Notes under the pieces: generated by a model | Told to the model about the DNA's origin: nothing | The model's database searches: none | What the model saw: the letters and a program-made list of their open reading frames with translations, nothing else | Shown here: positions 1 to 5,978 of the stretch, in pieces | How the letters are laid out: each line of letters opens with the position of its first letter | How positions within the stretch are numbered: the first letter of the stretch is position 1 | Origin: Leptolinea sp. | GTDB lineage: Bacteria > Chloroflexota > Anaerolineae > Anaerolineales > Anaerolineaceae | Assembly (NCBI GenBank): GCA_022837205.1 | Contig: JALHEL010000094.1 | Location: 1 to 6,785 of the forward strand | Length of the DNA: 6,785 bases | Reading direction: 5' to 3' | Translations under genes and position numbers: made by a program

Positions 1-9
1 GTGATGCTT

Positions 10-16
10 GGGAGAG
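10..16 (+). promoter_or_regulatory. Ribosome binding site of the response regulator
   Basis: GGGAGAG lies 5 bases before the GTG at 22. This placement is what decides for the GTG start. No promoter can be assigned because only 21 bases precede the gene in the window. Confidence 0.7.
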
Positions 17-21
17 AATAA

Positions 22-708
22 GTGGCACGCAAAGTGTTGGTTATTGATGATACCCGTAATATTCAGATCATGCTGCGTGATTTTCTGGAAAGTCAGGGCT
101 TCGAAGTGGAAATCGCCGGTGATGGAATCGAAGCCTTCGATTCCATTGAGAGATCACAACCGGACCTGATTTTGCTCGATATCATGATGCCGAATATGGA
201 CGGGTATCAATTTATCAGCCAATTGCGGAAAACTTCCGATCTGCCGGTTATTATGATTACCGCAAAACAGCAGGAAGCGGATATCGTTCACGGTTTTGAA
301 CTCGGAGCGGATGATTATATTACCAAACCCTTCAAGCTGAGAGAACTGCTGATGCGTATGCGGGCGGTTCTGAGACGTTCCACTCCAAGAGAAGAGGAAA
401 AACCGATCACAATCATCGGCGACCTTCAATTGGATCGCAGTCGCCATAAAGTCACTTTAGGGGATGAGCCGGTCGAATTGACACCCTTAGAATTCTTCGT
501 TCTCGATATCCTGATGGATTCGCAGGGCAAAGTCGTGAGGAAAGAAGATCTGTGCATCCGCTTAATCGAGAACGGCTTCAGCGGATCCGAAGCAACGTTA
601 AAAATTCATATTCGGAATATTCGAATGAAGCTCCGGGATGAGCTTGATCAACCAAAATATATCGAAACTGTTTTTGGAATCGGATATCGTTTTCTGGAAG
701 GTTCCTGA
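22..708 (+). CDS. OmpR/PhoB-family two-component response regulator
   Basis: This is a cytoplasmic transcription regulator of 228 residues, the usual length for the OmpR/PhoB family. An N-terminal receiver domain (about residues 3-120) carries the acidic pair D9/D10, the phospho-acceptor D53 (in LLDIMMP), the switch residue T80 and the invariant K102 (in TKPF). A short linker leads to a C-terminal winged-helix DNA-binding domain (about 128-225), recognisable from ELTPLEF, the recognition-helix region around SEATLKIHIRNIRMKLR and the closing ETVFGIGYRF. By family knowledge, phosphorylation at D53 promotes dimerisation and DNA binding. The start is GTG, chosen because a GGGAGAG ribosome site lies 5 bases upstream and the receiver fold begins immediately; the nearby ATG at position 4 hits TAA after six codons. 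The stop overlaps the start of the kinase gene by one base (TGATG), so the two are very probably cognate. The target genes are unknown. Confidence 0.95.
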   Translation: MARKVLVIDDTRNIQIMLRDFLESQGFEVEIAGDGIEAFDSIERSQPDLILLDIMMPNMDGYQFISQLRKTSDLPVIMITAKQQEADIVHGFELGADDYITKPFKLRELLMRMRAVLRRSTPREEEKPITIIGDLQLDRSRHKVTLGDEPVELTPLEFFVLDILMDSQGKVVRKEDLCIRLIENGFSGSEATLKIHIRNIRMKLRDELDQPKYIETVFGIGYRFLEGS

Positions 709-2150
709 TGAAAAAGAATATTCGAAGCAAAATGATTTTTTCTTATTTACTCATTGCCCTGATAACGGTCATTGTCGTTTCATTGCTGGTTCGCTGGAAT
801 TCCGGACAATCCTTGATGAATATGGTTGTAGAACAGCAAACAGCCAATATGAAGGAAGCGGTCCAAACTTACTACGAAGAAAACGGAACATTGGACGGCT
901 TTTTTGATCGTTATGTCCGAAACGGCTTCGCCAGCGGTTTGCCGGCACCGGAAGCGGTGAATTCCGACAGCGATGCGGTCGCGCAAATGAAACCGGTCAT
1001 TAAACCGCAAGACAACCCACAGAATTCACCTGATATTCGTGGTCTTCACGGTTTGGTCGATGCTCAATATCGGGCGTTGATTCCTACAATGGGTTATGAA
1101 CCGGGGGAGATCGTTCCCGAAAACATGATGAAGGATGCGGTCCCTGTCGAATATGACGGAGAAATCATCGCATGGATTTTACCCGATACACAACTCAAAT
1201 TTAAACTGAGCAATGAAGAGCAACTATATCTGGAAAGGACAACGCGAGCGATCATATTTGCGGGAATAATCGGTGTTTGTTTGGCGATCTTAATGGGATT
1301 TCTCTTTTCCAAGCGAATCTTGGGACCCGTTCAGCGATTGACAAAGGCTTCGAAAGCTTTAGCGGCGGGGAATCTTGATCAAACCGTGCCCGTTACCTCC
1401 GAAGACGAAATCGGACAATTGACTCAGACCTTTAATCAAATGAGTACGGACCTGGTCCGAGCCGATTTGCAACGAAAGAGACTAACCGCTGATATTACTC
1501 ATGATTTAAGCACGCCGATACAGATTATTTCGGGATATATTGAAATGGCTGAAGATGAAGGCGTTGAGATAAACTCCAACCGATTACAAATCATCAAATC
1601 GGAATTGCAGCGTCTGAAACGGCTTGTAGATGATTTAACCACATTATCTCAAGTGGAAGCAGGCGGGTTGGATTTTCAATTTGAAAGGATCCGTCCCGCT
1701 GAAATGCTGGAACGGGTCTATCAGACTTACCTGCCTATTTTGAAAAAGCAGAATATTCGCTTCGTCTATGATGTTTCGGAAGATTGCCCTGATATCTTAG
1801 CCGATGAAGATCGGATGATTCAGGTTCTTCATAATTTGATTGAAAATGCCTTAAGATATACACCCGAGAATGGCACAATCTCACTCAAAGCATATTTTGA
1901 TGAATTCGTGAGAATTGAAGTTCGAGACAGCGGGGCGGGAATCGATTCGGAAGATTTGCCCTATGTTTTTGATCGTTTTTATCGTGCCGACAAATCCCGA
2001 AATGCCAACAGCGGCAAAATGGGGTTAGGATTGGCAATTTGTAAAGCGCTGATCATTGCGCAAAAAGGAAAGATTTCTGCCGAATCAGAAGGAATCGGCA
2101 AAGGAACGACTTTTCTCATTTTGTTTCCTCCGTATAACGGAACGGATTAA
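708..2150 (+). CDS. Membrane-bound sensor histidine kinase (HAMP-HisKA-HATPase_c)
   Basis: This 480-residue protein is a sensor kinase that should autophosphorylate on histidine and pass the phosphate to the regulator encoded just upstream. Two hydrophobic segments (about residues 10-29 and 181-200) bracket an extracytoplasmic region of roughly 150 residues with no cysteines and no ligand fold I can name. A HAMP linker follows (about 201-252), then the HisKA dimerisation helix with phospho-acceptor H265 (THDLSTP). The ATPase domain has the N box (HNLIENALRYTP, N380), G1 box (DSGAGI, 407-412), F box (FDRFYRADKSR, 421-431) and G2 box (MGLGLAI, 438-444). All catalytic boxes are intact. The H box has Ser where Arg is most common (HDLSTP rather than HDLRTP). 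A GGAAGG site at 696-701 sits 6 bases before the ATG. The one-base overlap with the regulator suggests translational coupling. The signal is unknown. Confidence 0.95.
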   Translation: MKKNIRSKMIFSYLLIALITVIVVSLLVRWNSGQSLMNMVVEQQTANMKEAVQTYYEENGTLDGFFDRYVRNGFASGLPAPEAVNSDSDAVAQMKPVIKPQDNPQNSPDIRGLHGLVDAQYRALIPTMGYEPGEIVPENMMKDAVPVEYDGEIIAWILPDTQLKFKLSNEEQLYLERTTRAIIFAGIIGVCLAILMGFLFSKRILGPVQRLTKASKALAAGNLDQTVPVTSEDEIGQLTQTFNQMSTDLVRADLQRKRLTADITHDLSTPIQIISGYIEMAEDEGVEINSNRLQIIKSELQRLKRLVDDLTTLSQVEAGGLDFQFERIRPAEMLERVYQTYLPILKKQNIRFVYDVSEDCPDILADEDRMIQVLHNLIENALRYTPENGTISLKAYFDEFVRIEVRDSGAGIDSEDLPYVFDRFYRADKSRNANSGKMGLGLAICKALIIAQKGKISAESEGIGKGTTFLILFPPYNGTD

Positions 2151-2212
2151 ATAATACGAGACGAACGTTCGATAAAATGTCAGGATCGGAAAAGAAGCGG
2201 AAGACATTAAAT

Positions 2213-2248
2213 AAAAGCCGGCAATATTGGAAAATATTGCCGGCTTTT
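2213..2248. terminator. Bidirectional intrinsic terminator between convergent operons
   Basis: A perfect inverted repeat with 16-base arms (2213-2228 and 2233-2248) surrounds a GGAA loop. The core GCCGGC is flanked by A/T pairs. On the plus strand the stem ends in five T (2245-2249). On the minus strand it ends in TTTTATTTA (2216 down to 2208). It lies 62 bases past the kinase stop and 11 bases past the aminotransferase stop, so it can end both transcripts. The rest of the gap between the two genes shows no ORF or regulatory motif I would defend. Confidence 0.93.
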
Positions 2249-2259
2249 TCAATAACCGA

Positions 2260-3345
2260 TTAAATCTTCTCGACTTCGACAGTCCAACCCATGGTATCGG
2301 GAATCTTACCTGTCTGAATTCCTGTCAGTTCATCATACAGCCTCTGAGCGATCGGTCCGGTCTTTACGGGTATTTTCTTTCCCTTCCAGCATATTTCTCC
2401 GACCGGAGAAATAACCGCCGCGGTTCCGGATGCGAAAACTTCGTTCAACGTCCCATCTTCCGCAGCCTGATAAACAGCTTCGATCGTCAAAGGACGTTCC
2501 GAACAAGGAATACCCCATTTCCGAAGCAGCGCCAAGCAGGAATCCCGCGTGATTCCGGGCAAAATGGTCCCGTCATCCAGCGGAGCGGTGATGACTTCAT
2601 TATTGATAACGAAGAAAGCATTTGAGGTACCGATTTCCTGAACGTATTTCTTTTCGGCACTGTCCAGCCAAAGCACCTGATCATACCCTTTTTCCGCCGC
2701 TTCTTCTTGCGCTTTAAGGCTGATCACATAATTCGCACCGATTTTTGCCGCACCGGTTCCGCCGACTGCCGTTCGGGCATATTTGTCTTCCACATAGATT
2801 TTTGTTGCCGGAAGTTGATTCGAACCGCCGCCGACGCCATAATAGGATCCGACCGGTGAAAGAATAATGATAAACAGGAAATGTTTCGCCGGATGGACAC
2901 CGAGATAAGGTTCATCCGCGATGATAAACGGGCGAATATAAAGAGAAGTCCCCGGTCGGTCGGGAATCCAATCCCGATCGAAATCCACGATCGCTTTAAT
3001 AGCATCCAACATCAAATCGGGATCAATCCGTGGCACACAAATACGATCATTGGTATTATTGGTGCGTTTGATATTCATATCGGGTCGAAAAAGCTGAACT
3101 TTTCCGGTGTCGGTACGATAGGCTTTCATGCCTTCGAACATTTCAATCGCATATTGAAACACAGCCGCAGCCGGTTCAAGCGAAATTGGACCGTACGGAA
3201 CAATTCTTCCGTCGTGCCACCCTTTATCTTTCGAATAATCCATGATAAACATGTGATCGGTAAAAGTTTCTCCAAAAACCAATTTATCCGGATTCGGTTT
3301 TTGTTTTGGGTTCGTTGACCGCGTAATACTGAAGCTGTGTTTCAT
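2260..3345 (-). CDS. ilvE: Branched-chain amino acid aminotransferase (class IV, PLP-dependent)
   Basis: This enzyme catalyses reversible transfer of the amino group between valine, leucine or isoleucine and 2-oxoglutarate. At 361 residues it is the longer form of the family, not the roughly 310-residue E. coli form. It is a fold-type IV PLP enzyme. The Schiff-base lysine is K201 in the GTGAAKIGANY stretch. The residues from E237 (EIGTSNAFF) through LPGITR (262-267) fit the class-IV signature, with E237 expected to contact the PLP ring nitrogen. FEGMKAYR (70-77), LFRP (85-88) and SGTAA (306-310) are further family landmarks. The start ATG has an AGGAG site (3356-3360) at a slightly long 10-base spacing. 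The gene is last in the operon, 21 bases after the gamma subunit, and is followed by a strong terminator. Its position suggests it supplies, or consumes, the 2-oxoacids handled by the oxidoreductase upstream. D-amino-acid transaminase or aminodeoxychorismate lyase is unlikely, given length and motifs. Confidence 0.95.
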   Translation of the reverse strand: MKHSFSITRSTNPKQKPNPDKLVFGETFTDHMFIMDYSKDKGWHDGRIVPYGPISLEPAAAVFQYAIEMFEGMKAYRTDTGKVQLFRPDMNIKRTNNTNDRICVPRIDPDLMLDAIKAIVDFDRDWIPDRPGTSLYIRPFIIADEPYLGVHPAKHFLFIIILSPVGSYYGVGGGSNQLPATKIYVEDKYARTAVGGTGAAKIGANYVISLKAQEEAAEKGYDQVLWLDSAEKKYVQEIGTSNAFFVINNEVITAPLDDGTILPGITRDSCLALLRKWGIPCSERPLTIEAVYQAAEDGTLNEVFASGTAAVISPVGEICWKGKKIPVKTGPIAQRLYDELTGIQTGKIPDTMGWTVEVEKI

Positions 3346-3355
3346 TTGGTTTTCA

Positions 3356-3360
3356 CTCCT
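3356..3360 (-). promoter_or_regulatory. Ribosome binding site of ilvE
   Basis: AGGAG (reading the minus strand) lies 10 bases before the ilvE ATG, inside the 21-base gap after the gamma-subunit stop. The gap is too short for an obvious separate promoter, so ilvE is probably read from the same transcript as the oxidoreductase. Confidence 0.65.
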
Positions 3361-3366
3361 AATATA

Positions 3367-3900
3367 TTAATTTGGATTCCAGGAGTTCAGCGCTAAAATA
3401 TTCCCTTCTAAGAATTTGGCTTTCTTCCCGGTTAATTCCTTTTCCATCGCTTCGATAATACTTTCGATTTTCACCACCTTTGTCGTCCGAACGACCGCAC
3501 CCAGCATAACCATATTTGCTGATTTCGGCACTCCCAGAGTTTCCGCCAATCCGTTTGCATCGACAGAAACGACCTGAATATCGTTCCTGGTCGGTTTTTC
3601 TTTAATAATTGAGGAATTGACGAATAAAAATTTTCCGGGTTCAACCATATTTTCAAATTTGGTCATGGATGGAAGGTTCATAGCAATCAATGCATCTGCC
3701 GTTTGAATCAGCGGACTGCTGATCGGTTTATCCGAAATAATTACTGTACAGTTAGCGGTTCCTCCGCGCATTTCAGCTCCGTAAGATGGTAAAAAGGTAA
3801 CTTCTTTCCCCTCATGCATTGCCGCATAAGAAAGCATCTTCCCCATCAGCAGAATTCCCTGTCCACCCGAACCCGCAAAGAATAATTTTTCCTTTGCCAT
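3367..3900 (-). CDS. 2-oxoacid:ferredoxin oxidoreductase, gamma subunit
   Basis: This 177-residue protein is the gamma subunit (domain III, POR_N-associated type) of a ferredoxin-dependent 2-oxoacid oxidoreductase, a size normal for VorC/KorC/PorG proteins. Family marks are the N-terminal nucleotide-fold-like GSGGQGI (10-16) and PSYGAEMRGGTANC (38-51), both highly conserved in gamma subunits. By family knowledge the subunit packs against alpha and beta and helps form the CoA-binding part of the complex; it carries no Fe-S cluster motif. Its ATG lies 2 bases after the beta-subunit stop. A GGAGGG site sits inside the last codons of the beta gene, so the two are probably translated together. Symbols vorC, korC and porC/porG are used inconsistently for such proteins, so I give none. 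Substrate identity is inferred from the VorB-like alpha subunit and adjacent ilvE, not from this protein. Confidence 0.92.
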   Translation of the reverse strand: MAKEKLFFAGSGGQGILLMGKMLSYAAMHEGKEVTFLPSYGAEMRGGTANCTVIISDKPISSPLIQTADALIAMNLPSMTKFENMVEPGKFLFVNSSIIKEKPTRNDIQVVSVDANGLAETLGVPKSANMVMLGAVVRTTKVVKIESIIEAMEKELTGKKAKFLEGNILALNSWNPN

Positions 3901-3902
3901 AA

Positions 3903-4646
3903 TTACATTCCCTCCGGTGATCTAAAAACTCCCAACGGATAATATGGGATCATATTATCTCCAACCCATTTAAGGGCATCAATCGGGCTAAGTCCCCAGT
4001 TCGTCGGACAGGATGAAATAAATTCTACTAAAGAGAATCCTAATCCTTTTTCCTGAACTTCGAGCGCTTTCATGACAGCCTTTTTTGCTTTTCTAACGTT
4101 ACCGGGAGTATTTAAAGCCACTCTTTCAATATAAACTGCTCCTTCGATGGTTGCGAGCATTTCGGACATTCGAATCGGCATTCCGTTGACCTCTTTTTTC
4201 CGTCCGTCGATACAGGTTGTGGCTTTTTGGCCGATTAAGGTTGTGGGAGCCATTTGTCCGCCGGTCATGCCAAAGATCGCGTTATTGATAAAGAAAGTTG
4301 TGATTTTTTCTCCGCGAATCGCTGCATGGACAATTTCGGTGACTCCGATGGAAGCCATATCCCCGTCACCCTGATAACTGAATACAAGGTGATTCGGATG
4401 GACTCGTTTGATGCCCGTTGCCACCGCCGAAGCACGGCCGTGTGCCGATTCACACATTTCGATATTCATGAATTCATGTGCGACAACACTGCAACCGATC
4501 GGTGAGACGCCGATCGTATCGCCAAGGCGCCCCTTTTCGGTTATACATTCCATAATTAATTTGTGGGCAATACCATGCCCGCAGCCGGGACAATAACTGG
4601 TATCTACCGGCAACATTCCAATAGTCGGTTCGTATACTGGTTTCAT
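3903..4646 (-). CDS. 2-oxoacid:ferredoxin oxidoreductase, beta (TPP-binding) subunit
   Basis: This 247-residue subunit binds thiamine pyrophosphate and a [4Fe-4S] cluster and holds the site of 2-oxoacid decarboxylation. The TPP/Mg motif runs from GDGD (93-96) to NNAIFGMTGGQ (121-131). Four cysteines are placed as expected for the proximal cluster in this family: C19 and C22 (CPGCGHG), C52 (IGCS) and C213 (SSCPTNWG). The protein is at the short end for beta subunits, lacking the longer C-terminal extension of pyruvate-type enzymes of about 300 residues, and so resembles Kor/Vor-type beta subunits. Its ATG overlaps the alpha stop by 4 bases (ATGA, 4643-4646), with GGGAG 7 bases ahead of it in the end of the alpha gene. 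Substrate preference (branched-chain versus 2-oxoglutarate) cannot be read reliably from this subunit alone. Confidence 0.94.
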   Translation of the reverse strand: MKPVYEPTIGMLPVDTSYCPGCGHGIAHKLIMECITEKGRLGDTIGVSPIGCSVVAHEFMNIEMCESAHGRASAVATGIKRVHPNHLVFSYQGDGDMASIGVTEIVHAAIRGEKITTFFINNAIFGMTGGQMAPTTLIGQKATTCIDGRKKEVNGMPIRMSEMLATIEGAVYIERVALNTPGNVRKAKKAVMKALEVQEKGLGFSLVEFISSCPTNWGLSPIDALKWVGDNMIPYYPLGVFRSPEGM

Positions 4647-5728
4647 TTGATTTCTCCCAGAATCTTTTTTGCTCTTTCCACAATTTCATCTGTCGTAGGC
4701 ACAATTCCGCCCACTCGATTGATTAATCTGACCGGAATTCTTCCGTTCAAACTGAGTTGAACATCAAAAATCATCTGCCCCATATTCAATTCCGTCGAGA
4801 TTACTACCTTCGTTTTGTCGGGAGATAATTCATCAAAAGGAGCTTTCGGAAATGGCCAGAGACTAATCGGCCGAATCATGCCGGCTTTAATCCCCTCGGC
4901 ATTGAGAACTTCGATAACCTCGGAAACGATCCTTGCCATCGTTCCAAAGGCGACAAAGACGATTTCGGCATCTTTTGTATTGATGGTCTCATATCGAACC
5001 AAGTCTTTTTCCGCTTTTCGATACTTCTCAAACAAATGATTAACGTGTACTTCAAGATCTTCCGGCAGAGCCCGGTAAGATTTAATTACATTTCGATGAC
5101 TTTTTCCTTTGCTTCCGGTCAGAGCCCACGGTTTGTAATTCGGGATATCCGCCTCATCTTTGTAAAGCTGTTTAGGCTCCGGCAAAGTGACCGGTTCCAT
5201 CATTTGTCCCATCATTCCATCAGCTAAGATGATGACCGGGTTTCGCAGTTTATCTGCCGTCTCAAAAGATTCGTAAATAATATTTACCGCTTCTTGCATT
5301 GTGGAAGGCGCCAAAACGGGGATTTTATAATCTCCGTTTCCTCCGCCGCGGGTAACCTGGTTATAGTCAGCCTGTGCGGGTTGAATTCCGCCGATTCCGG
5401 GACCGCTGCGGGAGACATTTAAAAGAACCACCGGCACTTCAGCCGAACAAAGAAAACTGAGCCCTTCCTGCATTAATGCAATGCCCGGAGATGCCGATGA
5501 AACAAATACATTTCCGCCTGCACAACCGATCCCGTAAGCGATATTGATAGAGCCTAATTCGCTTTCGGCTTGAATAAACGTTCCTCCGCGTTTCGGCATT
5601 TCATGAGACATAAATTCAGGTATTTCACTTTGTGGGGTAATCGGGTAGCCGACATAAAACCGGCAGCCGCCTCGAATCGCAGCTTCACAAAAAGCTTCGT
5701 TTCCCTTCATCAATACTTTTTCTGTCAT
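4643..5728 (-). CDS. vorB: 2-oxoacid:ferredoxin oxidoreductase, alpha subunit, VorB type
   Basis: This 361-residue alpha subunit belongs to the type usually annotated as 3-methyl-2-oxobutanoate (2-ketoisovalerate) ferredoxin oxidoreductase VorB; members are about 350-360 residues. The N-terminal domain (about 1-235) is the pyrimidine-binding TPP-enzyme fold, with YPITPQSEIPE (28-38), E55 (QAESELG) near the cofactor, SSASPGIALMQEGL (77-90) and the glycine-rich SRSGPGIGGIQPAQAD (106-121). The C-terminal domain (about 255-361) is the transketolase C-like domain, with FGTMARIV and RPISLWPFP. With beta, gamma and the ferredoxin subunit it would catalyse 2-oxoacid + CoA + oxidised ferredoxin to acyl-CoA + CO2 + reduced ferredoxin. 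It starts in a 4-base ATGA overlap with the ferredoxin gene and is preceded by AGGAG. A KorA-type 2-oxoglutarate role is the main alternative. The adjacent ilvE favours branched-chain substrates. Confidence 0.9.
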   Translation of the reverse strand: MTEKVLMKGNEAFCEAAIRGGCRFYVGYPITPQSEIPEFMSHEMPKRGGTFIQAESELGSINIAYGIGCAGGNVFVSSASPGIALMQEGLSFLCSAEVPVVLLNVSRSGPGIGGIQPAQADYNQVTRGGGNGDYKIPVLAPSTMQEAVNIIYESFETADKLRNPVIILADGMMGQMMEPVTLPEPKQLYKDEADIPNYKPWALTGSKGKSHRNVIKSYRALPEDLEVHVNHLFEKYRKAEKDLVRYETINTKDAEIVFVAFGTMARIVSEVIEVLNAEGIKAGMIRPISLWPFPKAPFDELSPDKTKVVISTELNMGQMIFDVQLSLNGRIPVRLINRVGGIVPTTDEIVERAKKILGEIK

Positions 5729-5961
5729 TTTTCATCTCCTGACAATTCATAGACGCTGATTACATTGTCCGGGCACATCAAAGCGCAGCTCAGGCAACCG
5801 ATGCATTCATCCATCTGCCCCGGTTTTACGTTAGCGGGATGATAACCCTTTGCATTCATATCCACCTTGTCAATTTCGAGAATCTTTTTGGGGCAGAAAG
5901 AGACGCATAATTCGCATCCTTTACATTTGTCCCTGTTGAACTTCACAAGATACTTGCCCAT
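5725..5961 (-). CDS. Ferredoxin-type 2x[4Fe-4S] delta subunit of the 2-oxoacid oxidoreductase
   Basis: This 78-residue protein has two CxxCxxCxxxCP cluster motifs: C13, C16, C19, C23 and C53, C56, C59, C63. They are separated by an unusually long spacer of about 29 residues compared with the compact clostridial ferredoxins, as is normal for delta subunits (VorD/KorD/PorD). It should relay electrons from the beta-subunit cluster to free ferredoxin. No signal peptide is visible, so it is cytoplasmic. It starts 17 bases after the P-loop gene stop, behind an AAGGAGAG site, and ends in an ATGA overlap with the alpha gene. This places it first among the four oxidoreductase subunits (order delta-alpha-beta-gamma). 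The overlap with the alpha gene argues for an integral subunit rather than a free ferredoxin. Confidence 0.93.
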   Translation of the reverse strand: MGKYLVKFNRDKCKGCELCVSFCPKKILEIDKVDMNAKGYHPANVKPGQMDECIGCLSCALMCPDNVISVYELSGDEK

Positions 5962-5978
5962 ATCATTTCACTCTCCTT

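Noticed and set aside
1..21. Possible tail of an upstream plus-strand gene ending in TAA at 19-21.
   Set aside because: Only six codons are visible and another frame is open to position 47, so the window cannot show which frame, if any, was coding.
2162..2171. CGAACGTTCG palindrome just after the kinase stop, as a possible operator.
   Set aside because: A 10-base palindrome is common by chance, and it lies downstream of both convergent genes, where no promoter is expected.
2176..2208. AATGTC ... GACATT inverted repeat as a second terminator for the kinase gene.
   Set aside because: The stem is only 6 bp with a 21-base loop and has no T-run; the 2213-2248 hairpin explains termination much better.
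2227..2625. Plus-strand 132-residue reading frame opposite ilvE.
   Set aside because: It is antisense to a well-supported gene, overlaps the terminator, and has no family features or ribosome site.
2957..2979. Inverted repeat built on TCGGGA/TCCCGA within ilvE.
   Set aside because: It is short, contains a mismatch or wobble pair, has no T-run, and is explained by coding for the repetitive DRDWIPDRPG stretch.
2881..3318. Plus-strand 145-residue reading frame opposite ilvE.
   Set aside because: It mirrors the codon pattern of ilvE on the other strand and shows no domain, start signal or plausible composition.
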